A DNA stretch of 64,000 nucleotides from Streptomyces rubellomurinus (GCF_000961885.1 NZ_JZKH01000035.1:11297-75296); one strand, 5' to 3'. Positions 47,001-55,888 are shown, counted from the first letter of the stretch. A program made the numbers and translations. The notes: generated from the letters alone by a model not told the origin.

Positions 47001-48100
47001 CGCGAGAGCGCCTGAGAGGTCGCCAGCAGCCGGTGCCAGGTCAGGTGGGTTCCGTCGAGGGTTTCGCCGCCCTCTTCGCGCTCGCGACGGTCGAGGGCGT
47101 CCAGCTCGTCGCTGATGCCGTAGCCCATCGCGAACAGCCGGCTCTGCGGAAGCAGGCCGCGTTCCTCGGCGAAGAGCAGGAAGACCACTCGCATCATCAC
47201 CGTCACGGCGGCCTCGTAGACCTCCTCGCGGTCCGCCGGCAGGGGGTCGGGCTCGCCATGGCGGACGGCGTCCAGGCCGGCCTCCGACAGGGCCTGTACG
47301 AGCAGCTCGACCGCGCGCCGCACCTGAACGCCGAGTGCTTCGGTGATCTCCTCGGCGGCGGCGACCGACTCGCCGAACAGCTCGGTCAGGCGGTCCTCCG
47401 GGCGTCCGCCGAGCAGCCGCCGGAGCCGGAGCAGTTCGACGAAGGCGTCGCGGGTCTGCGGCTCCTCGATCCAGGTCTGCGCGTCGACGACGCCAGAGGC
47501 GACCATGGTGTCCTTGCGGGCGCTGACGACCGCCCACCAGCGTCCGTCGGTGACGACGCCGATGGGGACCTTCCCATGCCGCAGCAGTTCCTCCATGCGG
47601 TCGATCGGGCTGGTCGCCCAGCCGTCGTCCAGCGGGTCGCGTAGCGAGTCCACGGGGTCAACGACAAGGACGAGCGCGCCGATCGTCTCGCCGTAGGCGA
47701 GCGCTCCGGTGGGCGTCACCGTCACGGCATAGTTGGGCGACCGCACGCCGTCGGCGGCGTCTGCGAACAGAGCCCCAGTCAGGTCGGTGGTGTAGTGGTC
47801 GCCCCAGCCGAGGACGTTCCGGAGAATCAGTTTGACCCAAGCATCGCGGGCCTCGCGGTAGCGGTCGAGCGCGGACGGATCGTCTCGGCGCAGGTCCCAG
47901 CCTTCCCATGCCTTCTCGAACGCCGGCTTGGCGTCCTTGAGCAGGGCCGCCTGGTCGGCGCCGAGCTGTGGCATCCCCTGCTGCCAGACACGCTTGAGGG
48001 CAGGAACGGACAGGAATGGCCCATCGGCGTCCACCAGCTCCAGCCACGCGCGGTGGAGGTCGGCGGTGGAACGCGCTGGCCCGGCGGATTTGCGCCTCAT
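44021..48100 (-). CDS. drmMI: DISARM class 1 adenine methyltransferase DrmMI
   Basis: 1359 aa, PglX/type IIG-like N6-adenine methyltransferase that marks host DNA. SAM motif I is VADIACGSGAFLVAAARF (residue ~625), and the catalytic motif IV is IIGNPPFLGG (~895). An N-terminal ~400-residue helical region precedes it. The C-terminal third, encoded at about 44.2-45.4 kb, should be the target-recognition domain and is much lower in GC (two 60-base lines counted at 53% and 50%). ATG 48100 overlaps the drmD stop. Confidence 0.93.
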   Translation of the reverse strand: MRRKSAGPARSTADLHRAWLELVDADGPFLSVPALKRVWQQGMPQLGADQAALLKDAKPAFEKAWEGWDLRRDDPSALDRYREARDAWVKLILRNVLGWGDHYTTDLTGALFADAADGVRSPNYAVTVTPTGALAYGETIGALVLVVDPVDSLRDPLDDGWATSPIDRMEELLRHGKVPIGVVTDGRWWAVVSARKDTMVASGVVDAQTWIEEPQTRDAFVELLRLRRLLGGRPEDRLTELFGESVAAAEEITEALGVQVRRAVELLVQALSEAGLDAVRHGEPDPLPADREEVYEAAVTVMMRVVFLLFAEERGLLPQSRLFAMGYGISDELDALDRREREEGGETLDGTHLTWHRLLATSQALSRGASFEDLRLPSYGGSLFDPDRFPFLTARSPRDTLAITVSDRVMLEVLRAVQMAQLRGEPARRISFRDIDVEQIGYIYEGLLGYSSQETKEVTIGLIGKAGEEPEMPLAELEAMAARYHDPAKLADAILAWAKDDQPAAKLPSKAALAKAIRGSTEVEDAERALRAVTTDEALRDRLRPLIGIIRRDLRNRPFVVEPGGVLLVETPSRATAGAHYTPRKLAEEVVKYALEPLVFNPGPHQTGDPDAWRPLSSDDILDIRVADIACGSGAFLVAAARFLAARLVEAWRREGVATGSAHDLYVHAIRTVVARCLYGADINAMAVEMCKLSLWLVSLDPKLPFSFVDDKVLHGNSLLGLTDAEQLRALHITPAKAAATPLFDLGDGAQAIRHLDIDGVLTRAARLRRSLASEVSDNDPQRSAATKRRQWREYQELTHQLADVADGVIAAGLQLGGKPGRALSEAYENLRVAVGRAYPADADEPNKAMLDGILTAGLTPTVKTDYERWKPLHWILAVPDVMERGGFDAIIGNPPFLGGPKLTGAMGTNVRDWFVTILASGRRGTADGVAYFFLRAMQLLTRKGNIGLIATNSIAQGATREVGLDRMVADGFCITRSIQSRTWPAAGANLQYAAVWGTRGTVAPGAPRVSDGVGTERISTLLEPAGRIDGIPIQLAENSGIAFIGCYALGMGFVIDPEEAADWIDVDSKNAEVLFPYLNGEDLNSRPDASPSRWIIDFNGHLEMQAKRYELPYGRLAERVKPERAKKAKAVREAPWWLFLRSRPAMRKAIADLNEFLVMTRHSVTVMPYRISKGLIPSEATVVFATDSFVDQAVLSSSLHQMWAIKYGSGLRNDPRYTPSGVFATFPRPKTNNRLAEIGKELHTERHEIMLRRDLGLTKLYHLVNDQEIADSFDRDVARLRQLHVALDEAVMDAYGWGDVPLEHGFHTYRQMQRWTVSPGARVEILDRLLEENHRRAAVQGEASAPIDADEEIEGEDE

Positions 48101-51100
48101 GACTGCACCCTCCCTGCTTCGGCGTCGGCCGGGGTCAGCGCGAAGACCACGGCCGCGGCGGACACGTGCGGTTTGACGTCGGCGTAGCGCTCGCCGATCG
48201 CGGCGATCTCGCGCTGCTCCTCCTCATGGAGGTTGGCCAGCCGGTCCTCCATGGCGAGCAGGTCACGGCGGCGTTGTGCCTGCTGGTCGTCGGTGAACAA
48301 CAGTTCCTCCTGGGCCTGGATCTCCCGCGCCAGCCGCTCGCGGGACTCTTCCAGGTTGATCCGGAAGGCCGCGAAGATCTCCCGGGCACGGGAGACATCG
48401 GACTCCTGGCGGGTACGCAGTGCCTCGGTAACCCGCTCCTGGTGGGACTCGGCCCTGCGCCCCACGGCATTGAGCAGGCGGGTCCGCAGCCGGGAGTCCT
48501 CCGCGTCCCACAGCTGGGCGAGCGTGACCCGCACGCTCTCGTCAGCCAGGGCCAGGCGCTCCGCGTCGAGGGCTTGGTCGAGCACCTCCTCTACCTTGGC
48601 CTCGGCCATTGCCTGGCCACGCAGGCGGATCCCAGTTAGGAAGACCTCCTCGTGCAGCCGCAGGCCGCCGCGCCCGACGAGGACCAGCCGGGAGACGGCG
48701 GCTACGCACGACTGAGGCAGGTCCTCGACCACGACCGCGGTGACCCGGTGCACTGGGGAGTCGACGCTGAACAGCGCGCTGCGCAGCAGCCGGGCCGAGC
48801 GTTGCATCAGCGCGTGGCCGAGGTGGACGTGCACCAGATCGGTGCGGTCCTGGGCTGCCTTGTCGTCGAATGTGATCGGCCGCAGGACGCCGGGTTTCAG
48901 GCGGGTATCGAGCCCATCGAGGGCGTGCTGCCAGGCCGACCCGAGCGAGGGGATCTCGAACACCTTGGCATCGCTGCGGTCGTCGCCGATCTCGATCAGC
49001 GGCGGCTGCGCGGTGAGCGCCAGAGCCGCGTCCACCACGCGACGGGCGTTGCCGGGAGTCAGGTGCATCTCCAGCTTGCGCTGGTCGTATGTGCGGGACA
49101 GCTCGGTGAGGCGGCGGTTGAGCTCGATGCCGCCCGCCAGCGCTCGGGTGATGATTGCGTCGCCGCTCTCGCGGTCGGTGGCCCGGCTCTTGCGGGTGGC
49201 CGTGCTCGGGCTGAAATGCTCCTGCAGTTCGCCGTCGATGATCTGGTTGACCGAGCCGAGGTCGTGGGCGACGTTGCCGACCTTCTCCGCGATGCGGCGC
49301 ATGAAGTCCATGTCCGCGGCGTAGGTCGCCGAGGTCGAGTTAGGTGCGAAGTGGTAGATCTCAGGCGTGTGGTGCTGGCCGTAGCGGTCGATGCGCCCGA
49401 TCCGCTGCTCCAGTCGGGAGGGGTTGAACGGGATGTCGAAGTTGACCAGCCGGTGGCAGTACGTCTGCAGGTCGATGCCCTCACCGGCGGAGTCGGTGGC
49501 GACGAGCACCCGCACGCGCTCCTTGCTCGGGTCCTCGGTGAAGCGGGCGCGGATCTCCTCCCGCTCCTCAGTGGGCGTGGACCCCTGGATGGTGGCCAGC
49601 ACCTCGCCGTAGCCGCGCTGGGTGAGCACGTCGGCAATCCAGTCCAAGGTGGCGGCGTACTCGGTGAACACCACCACCCGCTCATTCATCCAGGTTCTGC
49701 CGTCCGGACGACAGACCGCGTCGAGGAAGCCGATCAGCGCCTTCAGGCGGGAGTCCGGCCGGTGCTCGAAGCGCCGACCCCATGAGACCAGGGCGGAAAT
49801 CTCCTGGGGGCTCGCGGCTACCAGCGGATCGGAGCCCTTGCTCTGCCGCAGGGCGGTGAACTCCGGATGGTCCTCCCGGCCCTCCTCCTCATCCGACTGC
49901 CGACTGCCGAGGACCTCCTCGTAGTACTCGTCCTCGTCATCCAGGTCCGGCAGCCGACCCGTTGCGGCGGCCTGCTCGTAGAGCTCCAGCGTGCGGGCGA
50001 ACGACCACGGGCTGGACAGGAAGCGCTTCTTCAGCAGCATCGCCACGATGTCGCCTGAGCGCTTCTTGCCGTTGGCACGGGCGCTCTCGGCGAGGAGGCG
50101 CTCAAGGACTGTGAACTGCTGCTGCTCGTCGTCGTCCGGCGTGAACGGGATGGTCTTCAGCTGCCGGGCCTTGAAGCCCTTGTCCTTCAGCTCAGTCTTC
50201 AGCCGACGTACCGTCACCTCGCGCAGCGCTCGCTCGTCGAGGAGGGCGCCGCGGCTGAACCGCCGACCGTCGATCATCTCCAGCAGCGCGGTGAACGACT
50301 CCGGGTACCCGTTGTGCGGGGTAGCGGACAGGAACAGGCGGTGCTCGCACCGCTCCGCCAGCTCGCGGGTGGCCACCGTGCGCTGGCTGTCCACGGCGTA
50401 CCCGCGGTGGCCGTCCGCTGTGCTCGGGCCGGCGGGCGCAACATGGTGGGCTTCATCGACGACGAGCACATCGAACGCGAACCGTCGGGCGGTGGCCGTG
50501 TCCCGGGCGTCGGCGTAGATCGAGCGCAGCAGACGCTGTGCGCGCACCGTCGGCAGCCACGACAGGCTCACGATGACCCGCGGGAAGAGCCGGAACGGAT
50601 TCGCGTTCAGCCCGTGGCTGCGCCGCACCTGCGACATCAGCTCGCTGTTGACGATCACGAAGTCCAGGCCGAACTTCTCCCGCATCTCGTCCTGCCACTT
50701 CAGTGCAAGGCTTGGCGGGCAGACGATGACGACCGAGCGCGCCCGGTGCCGCAGCAGCAGCTCCTGGATGACCAGGCCGGCCTCGATGGTCTTGCCCAGG
50801 CCGACGTCGTCGGCAAGCAGCAGGTTGGTACGGGAGGACTGCAGGGCGCGGCGCAGTGGCTCCAGCTGGTACGCCTCGACGTTGGCGCCGCTACGGAACG
50901 GTGCCTGGTACGAGTCGGCGTCAGCGGAGGTGACCGCACCCCAACGTACGGCGTCAACGAATGCCGCGAGCGTGTTCGGGTCGTCGAAGCCGTCCACTGC
51001 GATGGTCTCCGGCAGCCCCTGATCGGGCGCGACGGTGTGCCCAACCTCTAGCTCCCAGACAACTGCCAGTTCCTCGCCAAGGCGGTCTTCTTCCAGGGAT

Positions 51101-51300
51101 TGGAGGCTGACTACGTGCGTCAGCTGAGCCGTGCCCTCATCGGCGGGGCTGCGCGGCAAGCCCTGTTGGCGTACATCCGCGACCGCCCAGGTGGAACCCC
51201 GGACGTTGACGACCTGTCCCGGTTCGGGGATCTGCGGCAGGGCCGCAGGCTGCGCGGTGCGCGGGCCCCGCTGCACCTGCTCGTCAGACACAACCGCCAT
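48097..51300 (-). CDS. drmD: DISARM SNF2-like helicase DrmD
   Basis: 1067 aa, a SNF2/RapA-type ATPase. Motif I is LLADDVGLGKTIEAGLV, motif II DEAHH, motif III FLSATPHNGYPESF, and motif VI EQRIGRIDRYGQHHT. A coiled C-terminal region follows. DrmD marks class 1 DISARM (class 2 has DrmE instead). ATG 51300 with GAAGGGA upstream is preferred to GTG 51336. First gene of the five-gene operon. Confidence 0.93.
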   Translation of the reverse strand: MAVVSDEQVQRGPRTAQPAALPQIPEPGQVVNVRGSTWAVADVRQQGLPRSPADEGTAQLTHVVSLQSLEEDRLGEELAVVWELEVGHTVAPDQGLPETIAVDGFDDPNTLAAFVDAVRWGAVTSADADSYQAPFRSGANVEAYQLEPLRRALQSSRTNLLLADDVGLGKTIEAGLVIQELLLRHRARSVVIVCPPSLALKWQDEMREKFGLDFVIVNSELMSQVRRSHGLNANPFRLFPRVIVSLSWLPTVRAQRLLRSIYADARDTATARRFAFDVLVVDEAHHVAPAGPSTADGHRGYAVDSQRTVATRELAERCEHRLFLSATPHNGYPESFTALLEMIDGRRFSRGALLDERALREVTVRRLKTELKDKGFKARQLKTIPFTPDDDEQQQFTVLERLLAESARANGKKRSGDIVAMLLKKRFLSSPWSFARTLELYEQAAATGRLPDLDDEDEYYEEVLGSRQSDEEEGREDHPEFTALRQSKGSDPLVAASPQEISALVSWGRRFEHRPDSRLKALIGFLDAVCRPDGRTWMNERVVVFTEYAATLDWIADVLTQRGYGEVLATIQGSTPTEEREEIRARFTEDPSKERVRVLVATDSAGEGIDLQTYCHRLVNFDIPFNPSRLEQRIGRIDRYGQHHTPEIYHFAPNSTSATYAADMDFMRRIAEKVGNVAHDLGSVNQIIDGELQEHFSPSTATRKSRATDRESGDAIITRALAGGIELNRRLTELSRTYDQRKLEMHLTPGNARRVVDAALALTAQPPLIEIGDDRSDAKVFEIPSLGSAWQHALDGLDTRLKPGVLRPITFDDKAAQDRTDLVHVHLGHALMQRSARLLRSALFSVDSPVHRVTAVVVEDLPQSCVAAVSRLVLVGRGGLRLHEEVFLTGIRLRGQAMAEAKVEEVLDQALDAERLALADESVRVTLAQLWDAEDSRLRTRLLNAVGRRAESHQERVTEALRTRQESDVSRAREIFAAFRINLEESRERLAREIQAQEELLFTDDQQAQRRRDLLAMEDRLANLHEEEQREIAAIGERYADVKPHVSAAAVVFALTPADAEAGRVQS

Positions 51301-51462
51301 CGCGCGTCCCTTCGCCACCACCGCTGCTACTGCCACCTGATCATGCCGGAACCGGGATCATCACCGGACCAAACCGGCCGAAGAGGTACGACGGCCCATC
51401 TACCCGAATCATCCTCGCGCTATTTTTCGATTTTCGCAAACAGTCCTGCTAGCATGGCTTGC
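51301..51462. promoter_or_regulatory. Divergent promoter region of DISARM and ImmA/IrrE genes
   Basis: 162 bases between two divergent starts. It has an AT-rich patch at 51420-51440 with a repeated TTTTCGA / TTTTCGC and a TAGCAT -10-like box at 51450-51455, which would place transcription start at or next to ATG 51463 (a leaderless mRNA). The XRE protein encoded there is a natural candidate to bind this region. Confidence 0.45.
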
Positions 51463-52566
51463 ATGCCGAACACCCCCGACCGCGTCCGCGAGCTGATCCA
51501 GGCGTCGGGGCTGAGTCAACGTGATTTCGGCCTCCGGATCGGGCTCGACGACTCCAAGCTGTCCAAGTCCCTGAGCGGCAGCCGCCGATTCTCGTCGCTT
51601 GACCTGGCGCGTATCGCCGAGCTGTGCACCGTGACAGTCGACTGGCTGATCACCGGTGAGGAGCCTCCGCTTGCTCTGGCGGCACGGACCACCGGCGGTA
51701 GCGCCGGCGAGGCGATCCGCGCGGCAAGGCGGTACAGCACGCTCAGATCAGACATGGCAGCTATCGGTTTCCCGCAGCCGTGGCGGCCTGTCCTTCAGGA
51801 TCCCGCTACAGGGAACTGGACGGAGCGGGGTCGCCGTCTGGCCACAAGCGCACTAGGGGCCGTAGCTCGCAGCGGGCTGTCCGTACAACAGGAGGACCTC
51901 TCGAAGCTGGTGGAGGAGGTGTTCGGGGCCGATGTGGCGGTCGTCGAGGTCGGCCCCGACTTCGACGGGCTTGCCGCCGCATCGAGCGACGCGAAGATCA
52001 TTTTGCTTGCTACCTGCCACCTCCCCTCTCGGCAGCGGTTCACCCTGGCCCACGAACTTGGCCACCTGCTGGCGGGTGACAACCAAGAGCTGCACCTCGA
52101 TAACGACGTATTCGACAAGGTGTACGCGAAGGAGCCGAGCGAAATCCAGGCCAACGCCTTCGCCGCCGCCTTCCTCATGCCAGAAGAGGAAATGCGCCAG
52201 GCCGTGGGCGCGACCGGTCTCACCGAAGCATCTTTCGCTGCTCTGGCCTGTGACTGGATGGTGACCCCTTCAGCTCTCGCGTATCGACTACTGAACCTTC
52301 GTCTGATCGACGCCGGCGCCTGCGAGCGCTACAAGGCCATCACCTCGGCCAATGCGGCAGCCCTGGCTGGCCGCGGTGAGGAGCTCGCCCGACGAACCGT
52401 CACCACAAGCAGCTCTAGACCCCCAGGACTCCTCGTGCGCGACACCTACGCAGCCTACGAGGCGGGCGAAGCCACGCTCCGCCCGTACGCTGGCCTTCTT
52501 GGCAGGGATGTTGACGCGCTCAGGCGCGATCTGGAGACGGGAAGCGAGGCTCCCAGCTCCTCGTGA
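51463..52566 (+). CDS. XRE regulator fused to ImmA/IrrE metalloprotease
   Basis: 367 aa. Residues ~1-65 are a helix-turn-helix (LIQASGLSQRDFGLRIGLDD). Residues ~150-290 are an ImmA/IrrE zinc protease with FTLAHELGHLLAGDNQE and the third-ligand region EIQANAFAAAFLMP. Proteins of this type cleave repressors in phage and mobile-element control. ATG 51463 is chosen over 51454. Coupled by GTGA to the PIN-like gene and divergent from DISARM, so it may control both. Confidence 0.9.
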   Translation: MPNTPDRVRELIQASGLSQRDFGLRIGLDDSKLSKSLSGSRRFSSLDLARIAELCTVTVDWLITGEEPPLALAARTTGGSAGEAIRAARRYSTLRSDMAAIGFPQPWRPVLQDPATGNWTERGRRLATSALGAVARSGLSVQQEDLSKLVEEVFGADVAVVEVGPDFDGLAAASSDAKIILLATCHLPSRQRFTLAHELGHLLAGDNQELHLDNDVFDKVYAKEPSEIQANAFAAAFLMPEEEMRQAVGATGLTEASFAALACDWMVTPSALAYRLLNLRLIDAGACERYKAITSANAAALAGRGEELARRTVTTSSSRPPGLLVRDTYAAYEAGEATLRPYAGLLGRDVDALRRDLETGSEAPSSS

Positions 52567-53102
52567 ACGCCTACTTCTTCCCCGACAATACGGTGCTGTG
52601 CAACTTCGCTTCGGTGGAGCGAATCGATCTGCTCAAGGCAGTACTCGACGAACGCGGACGATGGACCGCCGCAGTCGCCTACGAAGCGCACCGGTCCGCA
52701 TCCGTCCTACCCTCCCTCGGCAACCTCACAGCTGATGGCTGGCTCGGCGAGCCAATCGAGATCACCAGGGACGTCGATGTCCAACAGATCAACCGCATCC
52801 GCCGCACGGTCTTCGGCGGCACCGACGACGAGCCGCTGAAGCACCTCGGCGAAGCTGAGACCTGCCACGTCATCCTGAACCTCGGGGAGTTCGCGGGCTC
52901 GTGGTGGATCTCGGATGACAACGAGGCACTCAGGTACGCACGACTCAAGGGCATCACCACCCGCGAGACAATCGATCTCATGGCCATCGCGGCTGTGAAC
53001 GGGGATATCACTGCACAGGACGCTTACGCGTTAATGCGGGCTATGGCCGACCAAGGTCGGCACTTGCGGCTCCCCACGTCCGCGGCTGACCTCCTGAACT
53101 GA
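52563..53102 (+). CDS. PIN-like domain protein with a TTA codon
   Basis: 179 aa. It fits a PIN-like RNase: FFPDNTVLCNF (Asp8) at the start, GEAETCHVIL in the middle, and WWISDDNEALRYARLKGI near the end. It forms an operon with the ImmA/IrrE protein by GTGA overlap, a toxin/regulator-like layout. Codon 157 is TTA (53031-53033), rare in streptomycetes and read by the developmental tRNA bldA, so full-length synthesis may be restricted to late growth. Confidence 0.75.
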   Translation: MNAYFFPDNTVLCNFASVERIDLLKAVLDERGRWTAAVAYEAHRSASVLPSLGNLTADGWLGEPIEITRDVDVQQINRIRRTVFGGTDDEPLKHLGEAETCHVILNLGEFAGSWWISDDNEALRYARLKGITTRETIDLMAIAAVNGDITAQDAYALMRAMADQGRHLRLPTSAADLLN

Positions 53103-53126
53103 CTGTTGCCAGGCGTACCTGGCTCG

Positions 53127-53993
53127 CTACGCGGGACCGGCCCGGCGGGCGGCAAAGAGGATGTGTGTGCCGCCGTCGCGGGCGCCGAGGCTGGCGCAGG
53201 CGGTGGTCTCGTAGGTGAGGAACTGCTCCCAGAGTCCCGGAGAACGTTCGATGTCGGCGAGTACGGCCGGGTCCTCGAGGCTCGCCCAGTTACTGGCCGA
53301 TCCGGCGAGGGTCTCGCCGCCGGATTCGGTCACGAGGGCGGTGAGTTGTTCCCAGGTGAACATGCGGCAGACGTGGGTCATGCCGGGTACGTGGCGCAGG
53401 TCGCCGGTGCGGATGACTGCATCGGTGACGTCGGCGCCGTAGCGGATAGCGAGCTGGGTGGCGCCGGGGAAGCGGGCTCGCCAGCTTCCCCACAGGGACA
53501 TGACCGAAGCGACCACGACGCCCCTGGGCTTCACGATGCGGAAGAGGCCGGTGAGGGCCTGGTGTTCCTGGTCGAACGCGTACGAGAGCGGGCCTCCGTA
53601 GGCGAGGACCAAGTCGAACGCGGCGTCGGGGAAGCGGCTGGTGTCGCGCACGTCGAGGGTGTGGCGGGCTTCGATGGCGTGCTCGTGTCCAGCAGCGGTG
53701 ACGTTGATCTCGTTCAGGTGGAGTTGGACGGGTGAAATGTCGGTAACCACGACGCGAGCGTCGTGTTCGGCGAGCACCGTCGTGAAGCGGCCTGGGCCCG
53801 CTCCGATCTCCAGGACTCGCTGATCCTTGCTCAGATATTGGTCCAGGAAGTGGCGGTGGATCTCGAAGGAGACCCGACCGGCGACGTCCTTGGTGAGCCG
53901 GTCGTGCTCCGCCTCGCCGAGGGCGTCGTAGTAGCGGCGGATGGCTTCGACGGATTGATCGCTGCTGGGCGTCTCATCCGGTGTGTCGGCCAT
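53127..53993 (-). CDS. Class I SAM methyltransferase
   Basis: 288 aa. SAM motif I is RVLEIGAGPGRFTTVLAEH (residue ~60), then VVVTDISPVQLHLNEIN and FDLVLAYGGPLSYAF, a normal class I layout. No substrate-specific signature is recognised. ATG 53993. It is divergent from proS across 176 bases and may share its regulation. Probably a small-molecule methyltransferase of the neighbouring cluster; this is inference. Confidence 0.88.
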   Translation of the reverse strand: MADTPDETPSSDQSVEAIRRYYDALGEAEHDRLTKDVAGRVSFEIHRHFLDQYLSKDQRVLEIGAGPGRFTTVLAEHDARVVVTDISPVQLHLNEINVTAAGHEHAIEARHTLDVRDTSRFPDAAFDLVLAYGGPLSYAFDQEHQALTGLFRIVKPRGVVVASVMSLWGSWRARFPGATQLAIRYGADVTDAVIRTGDLRHVPGMTHVCRMFTWEQLTALVTESGGETLAGSASNWASLEDPAVLADIERSPGLWEQFLTYETTACASLGARDGGTHILFAARRAGPA

Positions 53994-54169
53994 CTGCCTC
54001 CGTCCGTGTCATCAGGGACGCCGCTCCGCATGGGGGCTCTGACCTGTGCTTCTCAAAACGGAGCGATTCGGGCAGGGCTCCGCCACTAGAATGCGTTCCC
54101 CGTCGTGATGTCGGCGTGAGCGCCGCCGCGACACTCCGCAGTTTCACCGAGAGGACGGTCTCCGGTCCC

Positions 54170-55876
54170 ATGCGTTGGTCCCAGCTGTACGTGCCCACTC
54201 TCCGGGAAGACCCGGCGGACGCGGATGCGGTGAGCCACCGCCTGCTGGTGAGAGGAGGGTTCGTCCGGCAGCTCATGGCCGGCCACTACTCCCTGCTGCC
54301 GCTGGCCGTGCGCGTCCGCGCCAAGATCGTGGACATCATCCGCGAGGAGATGACCGCGATCGGTGCCCAGGAGTTCGTCCTGCCCGCCCTGCACCCGGCG
54401 GAGATCTGGCAGCGCAGTGGTCGCTGGGAGGTGATGGGCGAGGAGATGTTCCGGCTCAAGGACCGCAAGGGTGCGGACCTGGCGCTCGGCATGACGCATG
54501 AGGAGATCTTCACCGTCCTGTCACAGGAGCTGAAGTCGTACCGGGACCTGCCGCAGATGTGGTACCAGTTCCAGACCAAGTTCCGCGACGAGGCCCGCCC
54601 GAAGAGCGGCCTGCTGCGGGTGCGCGAGTTCACAATGAAGGACTCGTACAGCTTCGACATCGAGGCCGGCGGCCTCGACCGCTCCTTCGACCTGCACAAG
54701 GCCGCCTACGAGCGGATCTTCGCCCGCCTAGGGCTGCCCGCAATCCCGGTGCAGGCGTCAAGCGGCAGCATGGGCGGCAGCGCGTCGGTGGAGTTCATGA
54801 GCCCGTCGAACGCCGGCGAGGACCTGGTGGTCCGCTGCCCGGGCTGCGACTACGCGGCAAACACCGAGAAGGCGACCTCCGCGCTGCCCGCCGTGGTGGA
54901 CGGCCCTGGTCTGCACGCCCCGGAGCGGTTCGACACCCCGAACGCGCGCACCATCGAGGAGCTGTCCGTCCAGCACAACGTGCCGGCCGAGCGGCAGATC
55001 AAGACGCTGGTGTACGTGGTCGACGACCAGCTGACCCTGATCCTGGTCCGCGGTGATCACGCCCTGGTCGAGCAGAAGCTCATCGACACGCTCGCCGCCA
55101 AGGCGGTGCGGCCCGCGACTGCGGAGGAGATCCAGGCGGCGCTCGGCGCCTCCCCCGGAAGCCTGGGCGCGGTCGGTATCGCCGAGCTGCCCATCCTCGC
55201 GGACGAGGCCCTGCGCGGCCGGACCGACATGACCACGGGAGCCAACACCGACGGAGTCCACCTGCGCGGCGTGTCCATCGAGCGGGACATCGCGGTGCAG
55301 CGCTGGGCGGACCTGCGCGAGGTGACTGCCGGCGAGCCCTGCCCCCAGTGCGGTACACCGCTGGAGGTGGTGGTCACCATCGAGGTGGGCCACATCTTCA
55401 AGCTCGGCCGCAAGTACACCGAAACCCTGGGCGTGACCGTGCTCGGCCGGGACGGCGAGCGCGTCGTCCCGATCATGGGCAGCTACGGCATCGGCGTGGA
55501 GCGAGCGCTCGCCTCCATCGTGGAGACACACCACGACGACAAGGGCATCGTCTGGCCCGTCTCGGTCGCCCCCTTCGAGGTGGCCGTCGTCATGCTCGGC
55601 ACCAGCGACGAGAAGGTGACCGAGGCCGCCGAGACCCTGTACCGGCAGCTCCAAGGCGAGCGGGTCGACGTGCTCCTGGACGACCGCGACGAGCGGCCAG
55701 GGGTGAAGTTCCGCGACGTCGAGCTGATCGGCATCCCCTACCGGATCACGGTCGGCGCCCGCGGTCTGGCCGACGGCACGGTCGAGGTCACCACCCGGGC
55801 CACCGGCGAGACCCAGTCCGTGCCGGTGGCCGAGGCGGTGGAACACGTCCGCAAGCTGCTGACAGCCGCTGTGTGA
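54170..55876 (+). CDS. proS: Proline--tRNA ligase, possibly a second copy
   Basis: 568 aa, complete bacterial-type ProRS. Class II motif 2 region is KFRDEARPKSGLLRVREF, motif 3 GSYGIGVERALASIVE. The inserted editing domain is intact (RQIKTLVYVV; TTGANTDGVHLRGVSIERD; a CPQCG pair), and the anticodon-binding domain ends VRKLLTAAV. The opening MRWSQLYVPTLREDPADADA differs from the housekeeping actinobacterial ProRS as I recall it, and the gene lies among accessory enzymes. So it is probably a paralogue, possibly a resistance copy. Converges on the PIG-L gene with only 12 bases between. Confidence 0.9.
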   Translation: MRWSQLYVPTLREDPADADAVSHRLLVRGGFVRQLMAGHYSLLPLAVRVRAKIVDIIREEMTAIGAQEFVLPALHPAEIWQRSGRWEVMGEEMFRLKDRKGADLALGMTHEEIFTVLSQELKSYRDLPQMWYQFQTKFRDEARPKSGLLRVREFTMKDSYSFDIEAGGLDRSFDLHKAAYERIFARLGLPAIPVQASSGSMGGSASVEFMSPSNAGEDLVVRCPGCDYAANTEKATSALPAVVDGPGLHAPERFDTPNARTIEELSVQHNVPAERQIKTLVYVVDDQLTLILVRGDHALVEQKLIDTLAAKAVRPATAEEIQAALGASPGSLGAVGIAELPILADEALRGRTDMTTGANTDGVHLRGVSIERDIAVQRWADLREVTAGEPCPQCGTPLEVVVTIEVGHIFKLGRKYTETLGVTVLGRDGERVVPIMGSYGIGVERALASIVETHHDDKGIVWPVSVAPFEVAVVMLGTSDEKVTEAAETLYRQLQGERVDVLLDDRDERPGVKFRDVELIGIPYRITVGARGLADGTVEVTTRATGETQSVPVAEAVEHVRKLLTAAV

Positions 55877-55888
55877 GTCGTCGGCTCG

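Noticed and set aside
44021..48100. BREX/Pgl system (PglX)
   Set aside because: DrmMI resembles PglX, but no PglZ, BrxC/PglY or BrxL gene is present; the neighbours are DISARM genes.
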